Of a DNA stretch of 64,000 nt, positions 19,101-26,415 are shown piece after piece (the first letter of the stretch is position 1; each line of letters opens with the position of its first letter). The stretch is from Aquimarina sp040786285. GTDB taxonomy: Bacteria > Bacteroidota > Bacteroidia > Flavobacteriales > Flavobacteriaceae. A model generated the notes under the pieces. The model made no database searches. It worked only from the letters and a program-made list of their open reading frames with translations, and was not told the DNA's origin. The DNA lies in NCBI RefSeq assembly GCF_040786285.1, contig NZ_JBFMKQ010000001.1, forward strand, positions 682,001-746,000, read 5' to 3'. The position numbers were made by a program, and so were the translations under genes.

Positions 19101-19961
19101 AATGATCTTCAAATGGCAGGTTTATTAACTCAAGAAAAGATTCTAGACCAAGACGGGAGTACAGTAAGCTTAAAGATTAATAATTGGCGAAAATTTGATG
19201 AATTTTCAAAAAGTTATACCATTAAATTAGAAAGACAATATAGTAGACTCTATTTTGAAGGAGGAATATTATTAGATGAAATCGAAACTACATATGCTCT
19301 TAAACCCTATGTTTTACCTGTTAGTGTCAAACATACTAACAGTATGGGAGAAATTGAAGAAACAATCACTAAATATGCATATGAGGAATATCCTTTTATG
19401 AAAGATGAGAACTTCATAAACCAACCTTATGAAATTATTAATAAAGTAGATGGAAAAGAAACCTTGGTCAATAAAACAATTTGGGTTAAAGATTCAAACA
19501 ATAAAATATATGCTTCAGAAACGTGGTCAGGTAATTCCTCTTCATCATTAAGAAAAACACATAATGTATCTAAAATGAATGACTATGGACAGATAATAGA
19601 AACATCAAATGGCAAAGGTCAATATAATTCTATCTTATTTGGATCTAATTATAAATACCCTATTGCTACACTATCTAATGTAAGATATGATAACGTTATT
19701 AATAATCTTGATATTACTATGAGCTCTCTTCAAAACCTTGATGATTTGAGTTTGAAATCAGAGTTATTAAAATTATACGATAAGCTTCCAGAGGCAATGA
19801 TCGAGGTTAGTATTTATGATGTGCAAGGAAAACTGATTACAAAAATTGATCAACGACAAGAAGAGATGAACTACAAATATGATAATTTCAATAGATTGAT
19901 TGAAACCTCTGATCTAAACAACAAACTTCTTGAAAAAATAGAGTATAACTATAAGCAATAA
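16164..19961 (+). CDS. Large secreted Rhs-related protein without core or toxin tip
   Basis: 1265 residues, with a signal peptide ending near SFVVAQ. The N-terminal ~350 residues (SGQNIEGFVQSSINEPTGKVNFPVPI, in short stretches) match the start of many Bacteroidota Rhs/SpvB-like exoproteins, with beta-strand and Tyr-rich YD-like segments. The middle (about 430-900) has repeated beta-propeller-like WNS/FYGF stretches. The end has a single clear YD repeat (YDVQGKLITK ... YKYDNFNRLIETS), and the protein stops without the Rhs core or a tip domain. It ends 15 bp before a strong bidirectional terminator. It is probably the last gene of the Rhs operon. It may form part of a shell or be a surface protein; the exact role is not known. 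Confidence 0.72.
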   Translation: MKKILISFLILASSFVVAQETIDIVTPQKSSFNSGQNIEGFVQSSINEPTGKVNFPVPITKITSRTVYYDLSLNYNGNLAFDEGSNTNKYNSTSEVGVGFGLNVPRVVVDNKNTTTREDDEFYLQSTDKSTKLHCIRRNELGVFETGNIIWEFQAENFVPWKIKYYKASKDFVNGLLTEIPLDFWIITNDEGADYLYGVNANARENLVGWGNWIGNSNQPGRSRETIVWNLSTIRDQWNNNIRFEYEKQESTVGGVSQTEAAYLKKIISSTGENVVLTYGDKDPSEFYEPHQEKIEPDAYQERYEKRFLQSIASYNSDNNLIYNYNFTYSLINNNSSTDKKRYLANIAQENANGEFLPSQKFEYYTSGTFKGGIKTITYPTGGSVTYKYKNKLLFNNTPNNYVGTSPTNVGFNFYAIATKENYTLTLLKSQNPVSNGKHQFKVIRQWWNGQGWEQSAFTLPYLIRDDYPNGNTWLQNFHAVFGKDFYGFLYMDGNGDNTKVDLFHLKSTGTSWVRSSYDSTDIFSLNTVEESDTAFISGDNFVALADGVSSALHTFTWNSNKNIWAHNVIDQRTPNDGSLSYFHYSAANNYILVLDRGGLGTGIPSLTREDYITGVRYKDRYYIHYLNLENRWESKSWSAIANPILSKIEKDSYFYPDNAMSGFVADHNSEFFIRWDKNYNVLTPDDVLGRHNDANPIVPTYSGMFILQSWLYQKPIKFARFNGVGWNVKDFLHPNGSYPSYGEDFMTYSISDNGSRYSGFAAYNANLDLWEVNNFFSSDGGGKSGATKDFLVLRNKIYKLSNTTIWPTLNSTLPTDNIFTHTNGNQHAFVELEGASESDISDNQGLLYYVDKTTDQMTNINLGNKSHYLFSGPSKFAGRTPIMSSKSLFIRSKTSNSPNLYRFIDDKVNNDVRDIVVNIVEINDGRGEIRATTYSYDTPNSTPNNDITYYGDVAINNIGYYGTPSPIGKIEKKYNNGVNDLQMAGLLTQEKILDQDGSTVSLKINNWRKFDEFSKSYTIKLERQYSRLYFEGGILLDEIETTYALKPYVLPVSVKHTNSMGEIEETITKYAYEEYPFMKDENFINQPYEIINKVDGKETLVNKTIWVKDSNNKIYASETWSGNSSSSLRKTHNVSKMNDYGQIIETSNGKGQYNSILFGSNYKYPIATLSNVRYDNVINNLDITMSSLQNLDDLSLKSELLKLYDKLPEAMIEVSIYDVQGKLITKIDQRQEEMNYKYDNFNRLIETSDLNNKLLEKIEYNYKQ

Positions 19962-19975
19962 TATTGCGAAATAGA

Positions 19976-20007
19976 AAAAGGGAAGGAAATTAATTTCCTT
20001 CCCTTTT
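19976..20007. terminator. Bidirectional terminator between convergent genes
   Basis: AAAAGGGAAGGAAATT (19976-19991) is followed directly by its perfect reverse complement (19992-20007), giving A and T tracts on both sides. It serves the Rhs-related gene on the plus strand and the lipoprotein gene at 20023 on the minus strand. Confidence 0.9.
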
Positions 20008-20022
20008 ATTTAATGTTAAAAA

Positions 20023-20397
20023 TTAGTTTTTCTCCAACAAAACCTCAATATTTTGGGTGATCACATGGCAGATATCCTTATCCACCACTATAGGGCCACT
20101 TGTTTTGGTTTGATAATTATTTTTACTTACCACTACAATATATGTTCCTGTACGCTCGTAAGCTCCAAAAAAGGTGTTTGATCCTGTAAAACCTTCTAAC
20201 GTTTCTTTATAGTCTCCATCGGTAATAACCACCTCAACACCCTCGACCAAAAACATCCCATCTGATGCATCTTTTACCGTGATTTCTAACCCGGGACGCG
20301 CTTCTTGTGTACAAAAAACAGGGTCTTCGGTCTTATCATCATCATTATTACAAGCCCAACAAATAAGTACTAAACTAACAAAAATAAATTTCTTCAT
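20023..20397 (-). CDS. Small lipoprotein with carboxypeptidase-regulatory-like (Ig-type) domain
   Basis: 124 residues. Lipoprotein signal peptide with lipobox ICWAC at 15-19 followed by an Asn/Asp-rich stretch (CNNDDDK), which is common in exported Bacteroidota lipoproteins. The remaining ~90 residues, with GLEITVKDASDGMFLVEGVEV and a later YIVVVSKNNYQTK, have the pattern of a carboxypeptidase-regulatory-like beta-sandwich. Two further cysteines (about 29 and 112) could form a disulfide. The function is unknown; it probably sits in the outer membrane. It ends at the shared bidirectional terminator and is 74 bp downstream of the glycosidase gene. Confidence 0.7.
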   Translation of the reverse strand: MKKFIFVSLVLICWACNNDDDKTEDPVFCTQEARPGLEITVKDASDGMFLVEGVEVVITDGDYKETLEGFTGSNTFFGAYERTGTYIVVVSKNNYQTKTSGPIVVDKDICHVITQNIEVLLEKN

Positions 20398-20471
20398 CTA
20401 TCTATAAATAATGCATTACTACTTGTATAAACGATGCATTTTATACGATAAGGTTGCGTTTTTTTAACTTT

Positions 20472-21857
20472 TTAGGCAATGTATTCTTTATACACCGCAA
20501 TAGGAATTAAGGCTGTCCATCCACAAAAATCTTTCTTAGCGGGCATACCATAAGCAACCAAATCCGGGGAATAGTTCTCCCAAAAAGTACCTGTAGCTTC
20601 AAAAACCTCGGCGATAGAATTATATGTCTTTTTTGCTAATCGTTTTGCCAAATCATGTTGCCCGCAAACTGTTAACCCTTTTAGAACCATATATGAGGTA
20701 GGTGCCCATACTCCACCTCGCCAATAATCTCCCCAACCTCTATAATCTATATCGTCAGCCGATAGTGCCGGTAATGGTGTACGTCTTCCGAACTCCTTTG
20801 GGTTTTCAAGATGCGCTAAAAATGATTCCATTCTTTCGTCGGGAACCACCTTTCCTAATAAGGCCCAATACATCCCAATATGTTTTCGAGGAATTTGTTT
20901 TCCGAAGCCTAAATCATAGTAAATCTGATCTTCTTCATTCCAACATAATTCATTAATTGCCTTGGCGATATTCTCATGAACCTTAGAATACCCCTTTACA
21001 TCCTTAGATTCATCTATAGCTTGAGCCATTGTTTTGAGTTGATCGGCAAGCATTGCCATCTGGCAAGAGAAGTCTACTAACCTGCCTTGCTTGTTCCAAA
21101 CGCCTTGTAAGGTTGTAGGGTATTCAGCGATAAATGTGTTCAGCTTTACCGCTCCGGGAGCACTCATTTGTTCTAATTTTTCACCTAATTCATGATGGGT
21201 CATACCATTACCATCATTATCCCATCCCTCTGGATAACGCTGGATATTATCCATCCCCATGCCTAGAGTATCGGCATAAAATAGATGATCATCCATCTGA
21301 TAAGTGTTTACTAAAAACTCGAAGTTCTTTTTTAGAATAGGGTATACTTTCTTTAGCCGTTCTTTGTCTTTTGTAACCGAATACATCTCTAGCTCGGCAA
21401 ATGCTAATAGTGGAGGGTTTATAGAAACAGGGTGATCTTTTGACCAAAGTGGTGATCCATCTTCACGATATTCTCTGCAGATATACCCATCTTCTTCTAT
21501 CTGATCATAAAAATTATCAAGTGCTTGGTATACTGGCAGTTCATCTAAGTGATATTTTGCAAAGCAAACCATAAAACAGGTATCCCAAAGAAAGATATTC
21601 TGAGAAAACGCGGCATCAATAAATGGTTTTTTAAAAAACACCTCGGTATCTCCTCCCCGGACCTTTGCTTTAGTAATTTCTAGAGCTTTATCATACATTC
21701 GTTTTGATAGTTCTGAAGTTACTTTAAATACAGATGGACATTCTTCTTTGACATTAGGTGTATCTTTTTTTGTTTCATTAGTACATGCATACATTCCGGA
21801 AACACTTAATACTCCTGCGCTAACCCCCAATTTCTTTGCAAAATCTCTTCTTTTCAT
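20472..21857 (-). CDS. MGH1-like (trehalase/GH63-type) glycoside hydrolase, Tat-exported lipoprotein
   Basis: 461 residues. The N-terminus carries a twin-arginine motif (KRRDFAKKLG) and then a lipobox (SGMYAC), so it is probably folded in the cytoplasm, exported by Tat and lipidated. The body is an (alpha/alpha)6-barrel enzyme of the MGH1/trehalase-like group. Visible conserved segments are IFLWDTCFMV (about 88), SPLWSKDHPVSINPPLLAF (about 135), QRYPEGWDNDGNG (about 205), and GGVWAPTSYMVLKGL with GTFWENYSPD near the end. The substrate cannot be set: such proteins act on mannosylglycerate, trehalose or glucosidic ends. No sugar uptake genes are nearby, so it may act alone on an external osmolyte or glycan. 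Confidence 0.75.
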   Translation of the reverse strand: MKRRDFAKKLGVSAGVLSVSGMYACTNETKKDTPNVKEECPSVFKVTSELSKRMYDKALEITKAKVRGGDTEVFFKKPFIDAAFSQNIFLWDTCFMVCFAKYHLDELPVYQALDNFYDQIEEDGYICREYREDGSPLWSKDHPVSINPPLLAFAELEMYSVTKDKERLKKVYPILKKNFEFLVNTYQMDDHLFYADTLGMGMDNIQRYPEGWDNDGNGMTHHELGEKLEQMSAPGAVKLNTFIAEYPTTLQGVWNKQGRLVDFSCQMAMLADQLKTMAQAIDESKDVKGYSKVHENIAKAINELCWNEEDQIYYDLGFGKQIPRKHIGMYWALLGKVVPDERMESFLAHLENPKEFGRRTPLPALSADDIDYRGWGDYWRGGVWAPTSYMVLKGLTVCGQHDLAKRLAKKTYNSIAEVFEATGTFWENYSPDLVAYGMPAKKDFCGWTALIPIAVYKEYIA

Positions 21858-21908
21858 AATAAGCCTATTAGTTTTCAGAAAGTTACATAATAGAACCTAT
21901 TCAACAAA

Positions 21909-21935
21909 AAAAGCACCCCAAGATGGGATGCTTTT
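21909..21935 (-). terminator. Terminator after the aldehyde dehydrogenase gene
   Basis: On the minus strand AAAAGCATCCCA can pair with TGGGGTGCTTTT across a short loop, and a T run follows. It lies 27 bp after the dehydrogenase stop and before the glycosidase gene, so the two are separate transcription units. Confidence 0.75.
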
Positions 21936-21961
21936 AACTATTTTATAAGAAAACTACTGGT

Positions 21962-23515
21962 CTACAAATCAAATTTGATTCCTTGGGCCAATGGTAATTC
22001 TGTGGTATAATTTATCGTATTGGTTTGGCGTCTCATATACACTTTCCAGGCATCTGATCCAGATTCTCGACCCCCGCCGGTTTCTTTTTCACCTCCAAAA
22101 GCACCGCCAATCTCGGCACCAGAAGTACCAATATTCACATTGGCAATACCACAATCAGATCCTGCATGAGATAAGAAACGTTCTGCTTCTCTTAAGTTGT
22201 TCGTCATAATTGCAGAAGATAATCCCTGTGCAACACCATTTTGAGTATCGATCGCATTTTCTACATCACCACTATACTTTAAAAGATATAATACAGGCGC
22301 AAAGGTTTCATGCTGTACGATTTTAAAAGAATTATCAGCTTCAGCAATAGCCGGTTTTACATAGCAGCCGCTTTCATAACCTTCACCTGATAGTACTGCA
22401 CCTTCCACTACTATATTTCCACCTTCTTCTACTACTTTTTCTAATGCATTTTGATATCCTTTTACAGCATCGGTATCAATAAGTGGTCCTACATGATTGT
22501 TCTCATCTAACGGATTACCTATTCTTAACTGCCCATAAGCATCTACTACTGCTTTCTTCACTTTATCATAAATAGATTCATGAATAATCAACCTACGTGT
22601 CGATGTACAACGTTGTCCTGCTGTTCCTACGGCTCCAAAAACGGCTCCGATTACGGTCATTTTAATATCTGCATCAGGAGTCACAATAATGGCATTATTT
22701 CCTCCTAATTCTAGAAGTGATTTACCAAGACGCTGCCCTACGGTAGCGGCTACAATTTTACCCATGCGAGTCGATCCTGTTGCCGAAACTAAAGGAACAC
22801 GTTTATCTATGGTCATCATCTCTCCTACTTTGTAATCTCCGTTAATTAGACAAGAAATTCCTTCGGGAAGATTATTTTCTTTTAATACTTTGGCAATAAT
22901 GTTCTGACAAGCAACTCCACAAAGTGGCGTTTTTTCACTTGGTTTCCAAACACAAACATCTCCACAAATCCATGCTAATGCAGTGTTCCATGCCCAAACG
23001 GCTACGGGAAAATTAAATGCCGAAATAATCCCTACAATCCCTAGTGGATGATACTGTTCGTACATTCTATGACCCGGGCGCTCTGAGTGCATGGTTAACC
23101 CATGTAATTGTCTTGATAATCCAACAGCAAAATCACAGATATCGATCATCTCTTGTACTTCTCCTAAACCTTCTTGATACGATTTACCCATTTCGTAAGA
23201 AACTAATTTACCAAGTGGCTCTTTTAATTTTCTTAATTCCTCACCAAATTGTCTTACAATTTCTCCACGCAAAGGAGCAGGCATTACTCTCCATGACTTG
23301 AACGCTTCTGATGCGGTCTGAATTACTTTTTCATAATCTGCTGCCGAAGTGGTTTCTACTTTACCAATTAATTCACCATCTACTGGTGAGTATGATGAAA
23401 TTGTTTCTTGAGAAGAAAACCAATTTGCACCCGTTGAAGTTCCTTTATTGTGATCAGAAACCCCTAACTGTTTAAGCGCTTCCTGAATTCCGAAATCTAC
23501 TATTGTTGTTGCCAT
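21962..23515 (-). CDS. amaB: ALDH7-type aldehyde dehydrogenase (L-aminoadipate-semialdehyde/piperideine-6-carboxylate dehydrogenase)
   Basis: 517 residues, full length for the antiquitin (ALDH7) group. The catalytic Cys303 lies in GTAGQRCTSTRR and the general base Glu269 in LLELGGNN; the NAD-binding ATGSTRMG is at about 245. ALDH7 features include SAFNFPVAVWAWN and the C-terminal GGEKETGGGRESGSDAWK. The enzyme oxidises alpha-aminoadipate semialdehyde in lysine breakdown using NAD, in the cytoplasm. It lies near 3-hydroxyanthranilate dioxygenase, so a role with another amino-acid-derived semialdehyde is possible. Two 12-bp direct repeats sit upstream of its start. Family assignment is secure; the substrate is inferred from the family. 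Confidence 0.87.
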   Translation of the reverse strand: MATTIVDFGIQEALKQLGVSDHNKGTSTGANWFSSQETISSYSPVDGELIGKVETTSAADYEKVIQTASEAFKSWRVMPAPLRGEIVRQFGEELRKLKEPLGKLVSYEMGKSYQEGLGEVQEMIDICDFAVGLSRQLHGLTMHSERPGHRMYEQYHPLGIVGIISAFNFPVAVWAWNTALAWICGDVCVWKPSEKTPLCGVACQNIIAKVLKENNLPEGISCLINGDYKVGEMMTIDKRVPLVSATGSTRMGKIVAATVGQRLGKSLLELGGNNAIIVTPDADIKMTVIGAVFGAVGTAGQRCTSTRRLIIHESIYDKVKKAVVDAYGQLRIGNPLDENNHVGPLIDTDAVKGYQNALEKVVEEGGNIVVEGAVLSGEGYESGCYVKPAIAEADNSFKIVQHETFAPVLYLLKYSGDVENAIDTQNGVAQGLSSAIMTNNLREAERFLSHAGSDCGIANVNIGTSGAEIGGAFGGEKETGGGRESGSDAWKVYMRRQTNTINYTTELPLAQGIKFDL

Positions 23516-23539
23516 GATGTTTATTACTTTTTAAAAAGG

Positions 23540-23602
23540 TAAAGATACAGTGTTTTGCAGATAAATTAAATTTTGAACGATTCTAAAGTTAATTTTGAAC
23601 GA
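23540..23602 (-). promoter_or_regulatory. Candidate promoter and 12-bp direct-repeat operator of the aldehyde dehydrogenase gene
   Basis: On the plus strand AATTTTGAACGA occurs at 23569-23580 and again at 23591-23602, 22 bp apart, two helical turns. On the minus strand these lie upstream of TATCTTTA (23547-23540), a near match to the TAnnTTTG -7 box, 25 bp from the ATG. The repeats are exact; the regulator is unknown. Confidence 0.45.
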
Positions 23603-23670
23603 ATTTTTAAAAATTATGGGGTTAAAAAATCAATTTAGCAATAAATCTAATTTTTGTAAACAGATTTGAC

Positions 23671-25095
23671 TTAGTCTGGTTGTAACATTTCTCCGGTCTC
23701 TCCTAACTCCCATTTAATATCTATTTCTCTACCAAGCATTTCTTTTAGAATTGGCATGCTATCGTCGGTTACTCCTTCAGAATAACCACTTATTTTCTGC
23801 AGGTTTTTAAGGTTGACAAATGCTTTAGCATCCATTTCAAATTCTGCAAAAAAATGTAACTCTCTTAACTTATCCAAATCTGTAATTACATTAATATCTT
23901 CTTGCGTTTTTGGATCAACATAAAGATATTTTAGTTCTTTTAAATTTGATAAAGCTACATTAACTCTAGACATTTTATAGCATGAGTACAAATTTAAGTA
24001 TTGAAGATTTTTCAATTCTCTTAAAGGTGTAACATCTTCAAAATCATTTGATTCTAACTCAACAAGATGTAATCCTTTAAGCATTTTGATAGGCTCTAAA
24101 GTATTCAAACCCACACTTGAAGCAAAAAGAGCTTTCATTTGGGTCATTTCTTGTAAATCATGTATGGTTGGTGATCCGAAAACTACATCAGCGTAGTTAT
24201 TCTTAAAATATGCTGAAGTAACCATCCCCAAACATCGAGTAACCAAACTATTAAAAAGTTCATGTCTTTGTATATGAAGGTTTATTTGTAATATATGTTT
24301 CCAAGTATCGGATAACGCATTCCACCAATTTGTTAACTCTTGCTCTAGAGGTTCTGCTTTGATCTCTAAAGATTCTATCAGTAATTTTCTGTTTTTTGTA
24401 TACTTCGGAATATGGTCTTTTGCATAATACCCTTCAAAAGAAAAGGCTGCAGATTCCCATTGCGAGCCTTCAATAATGTGAGAAATGATATGTGGTTGTT
24501 TAAATGCAATTTTCAAAGTATAAATGGGATTGGGTTCGTCTTTATGAATTTCGTATGCTTCTTCAGGAAAATCCCATGTTTCTTTATATTCCAGCCAGGC
24601 ATCCAGGCGATCAAACCAGTGCGGGTAATTTGTGTGATCCAAAACTTCTACCGATTCAATATATTTTTCTATCTCTTTACAAAAATCCGAATACTTTGGT
24701 TTTAATGTAATGTGATATCTGGTTTCATCTTCGATACCCATGGATGTAATATCCTCTCCTTTATAATTCCAATCTCCCTGATTTTCAACACTTTTATATT
24801 CTTCCTCTGTAATATCTATAGATTGACCATAACAAAATTCTTTTAATGGGTTAAGTTCTGCCCTTAGCTCTTCAGTGATTAAACTATTAGCCTCTTCTTG
24901 TGAGATAGGATAATGTTGCCAGCCAGCATTATAGATATACTCATCCTCGATATTTGTAAACTGTTCTAAAATGATTTGAAAAGCATAACTAAAATCATCT
25001 CGTATAGGATGTTCATCCGGATGTATAATTTCTATTTCAACTTCAAGTGTATTTTCTTTTTTTGAAAGAATATGAATTCGCACTAAACTAGACAT
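23671..25095 (-). CDS. Cytosolic protein with C-terminal leucine-rich repeats
   Basis: 474 residues, no signal peptide. The N-terminal ~330 residues are acidic and rich in Trp/Tyr, with no recognised family. The C-terminal region (about 340-460) shows four or five leucine-rich repeats such as LKGLHLVELESNDFEDVTPL, LKNLQYLNLYSC and LKELKYLYVDPKT. The DUF4274-like or STM4015-like immunity/regulatory LRR groups are possible relatives, but this is not established. It lies between the 3-hydroxyanthranilate dioxygenase and aldehyde dehydrogenase genes on the same strand, with no obvious metabolic role, so it may be a passenger. The gap to the upstream gene is 41 bp. Confidence 0.65.
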   Translation of the reverse strand: MSSLVRIHILSKKENTLEVEIEIIHPDEHPIRDDFSYAFQIILEQFTNIEDEYIYNAGWQHYPISQEEANSLITEELRAELNPLKEFCYGQSIDITEEEYKSVENQGDWNYKGEDITSMGIEDETRYHITLKPKYSDFCKEIEKYIESVEVLDHTNYPHWFDRLDAWLEYKETWDFPEEAYEIHKDEPNPIYTLKIAFKQPHIISHIIEGSQWESAAFSFEGYYAKDHIPKYTKNRKLLIESLEIKAEPLEQELTNWWNALSDTWKHILQINLHIQRHELFNSLVTRCLGMVTSAYFKNNYADVVFGSPTIHDLQEMTQMKALFASSVGLNTLEPIKMLKGLHLVELESNDFEDVTPLRELKNLQYLNLYSCYKMSRVNVALSNLKELKYLYVDPKTQEDINVITDLDKLRELHFFAEFEMDAKAFVNLKNLQKISGYSEGVTDDSMPILKEMLGREIDIKWELGETGEMLQPD

Positions 25096-25136
25096 GGGCT
25101 ACTTATTTAATTTTGAACACTAAAATCAATTTCGTA

Positions 25137-25676
25137 TTATTTTTCAGATACAAATCGTTGGTCTGTTGACATCTCGGTGCCACAATTATTACAAGTTCTT
25201 AGATCTTTATTACCATAGAAGGTTTTGAAATGTCCTAAGAAATCTTTTTCAATATCATGTAATTTAAAATATACTTCGTGTAACTTATGATTGCAATTGT
25301 CACAAAACCAAAGTAATCCATCTTCGGCTTCGAGGTCTACTCTTTTTCTTTCGATCACCAAACCAATGGATCCTTCATGCCGAACAGGAGAATGTGGTAC
25401 TTTGGCAGGATGCAAGTACATATCTCCTGGGCCAAGAGCCATGGTTTTCTTTTCTCCATCTTCTTGTATATGTACTTCGATAGTACCCTCTAATTGATAA
25501 AAAAGTTCTTCGGTTTCATTATAGTGGTAATCCTTTCTGGCATTCGGCCCTGCCACAATCATCACAATATAATCTCCGGCTTCTTTATATAAATTTTTAT
25601 TTCCTACTGGTGGTTTGAGTGTATCCCTATTTTCTTCAATCCATTGATTAAGATTGAATGGTTTTCTAATTGCCAT
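25137..25676 (-). CDS. nbaC: 3-hydroxyanthranilate 3,4-dioxygenase
   Basis: 179 residues, the usual size for the bacterial enzyme. The cupin iron ligands are at His51, Glu57 and His95 (YHYNETEELF and VPHSPVR). The C-terminal rubredoxin-like metal site is complete, with Cys125, Cys128, Cys162 and Cys165 (CDNC and CNNC). The enzyme opens the ring of 3-hydroxyanthranilate to 2-amino-3-carboxymuconate semialdehyde, which cyclises to quinolinate for NAD synthesis or is broken down. Other kynurenine-pathway genes are not in the window. A semialdehyde dehydrogenase of the ALDH7 type lies two genes downstream, which may or may not act on the later product. Confidence 0.95.
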   Translation of the reverse strand: MAIRKPFNLNQWIEENRDTLKPPVGNKNLYKEAGDYIVMIVAGPNARKDYHYNETEELFYQLEGTIEVHIQEDGEKKTMALGPGDMYLHPAKVPHSPVRHEGSIGLVIERKRVDLEAEDGLLWFCDNCNHKLHEVYFKLHDIEKDFLGHFKTFYGNKDLRTCNNCGTEMSTDQRFVSEK

Positions 25677-25820
25677 ATATTACTTTTTAAGGAATATAAA
25701 AGTAAGAAATTGCAAAGAAAACTTTCTAAAAACTGAAGTAATCTTGATTTTAAATTAGCGGTAGTAAAAATGTACTTCGACACCCTCAGCAGCACTATAG
25801 AAAAACAAGGGGTTTTCACT

Positions 25821-25889
25821 CAAAAGCCTAATTTCGATACAATTTTTCTTTGTTTCTCTATTAAAAATCACTCAATCCGACGGCTTTTG
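25821..25889. repeat. Imperfect inverted repeat in an intergenic region
   Basis: CAAAAGCC (25821-25828) and GGCTTTTG (25882-25889) are exact inverses, with an inner pair ATTTTT (25842-25847) and AAAAAT (25863-25868). The arms and loop hold the runs TTTCGATACAATTTTTC and AAAAATCACTCAATCCGACG. About 30 bp upstream is GTACTTCGACACCCTCAGCA. This composition is like the intergenic repeats found in many flavobacteria, but no other copy was found in the window. Confidence 0.4.
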
Positions 25890-25925
25890 ACTATACTTTA
25901 AGTTAAGCCAAACTGTTAAACTGAT

Positions 25926-25951
25926 GAAAGAAAGCGAACCTACGTTCGCTT
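25926..25951 (-). terminator. Terminator of the Cys-rich leader-peptide gene
   Basis: Plus-strand AAGCGAAC (25932-25939) and GTTCGCTT (25944-25951) pair across CTAC. On the minus strand a TTTCTTTC tract follows. It is 11 bp after the peptide gene. Confidence 0.7.
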
Positions 25952-25961
25952 GTATAAAAAA

Positions 25962-26174
25962 TTAACAACCCGTGTCTTCATATTCTAAACTCCCATCTGT
26001 TGGACAAGGAATAGAGCACGATTGTGTAATTAAGATAGGAAAAGGGCTATTGCCAGGTCTAAAAATACAAGTGCAACAATCATCAAAAATCGGAATAAAT
26101 CCTCCTTTTACCAATTTTTGCTCATTCTTACTTAGTTCTTTGGCATTGTCGATGTTTAAAATTTTTTTCAGCAT
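25962..26174 (-). CDS. Cys-rich peptide with double-glycine leader (bacteriocin/RiPP-like)
   Basis: 70 residues. The N-terminal leader MLKKILNIDNAKELSKNEQK ends in LVKGG at 22-26, the double-glycine site recognised by peptidase-containing ABC exporters. The core of ~44 residues has seven cysteines in CCTC, then C, C, and a final C at the C-terminus (...EDTGC), plus several prolines. It could be a secreted bacteriocin, signal peptide, or a substrate for disulfide or thioether formation. No exporter or modifying enzyme lies in the window. Its own terminator follows. Assignment as a GG-leader peptide is good; activity is unknown. Confidence 0.72.
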   Translation of the reverse strand: MLKKILNIDNAKELSKNEQKLVKGGFIPIFDDCCTCIFRPGNSPFPILITQSCSIPCPTDGSLEYEDTGC

Positions 26175-26318
26175 AATATAGATTGGATTTGTTAGAGTAC
26201 TTAAAGTTAAGAAATATTATACCCTAACTCTTAATTTTTCGAAAATTAACATCTGAATATCAAATACTTACTAAAAATGTAGTCAAGATTGTTTTCTCTA
26301 CATTGTAAAGAGGTCGCC

Positions 26319-26362
26319 TAAAAAAGAAATCGCTCAAACAAGATTTCTCTTGTAGAGCGATT
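26319..26362 (-). terminator. Terminator of the 26416-27345 lipoprotein gene
   Basis: Plus-strand AATCGCTC (26328-26335) pairs with GAGCGATT (26355-26362), extended inside by ACAAGA/TCTTGT. On the minus strand the T-rich tract TTTCTTTTTT follows. Confidence 0.75.
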
Positions 26363-26415
26363 CCCAACTAAATAACCAACCAAAAAATTTGTGTTGTAAA
26401 GTGCTACCTTACTTT

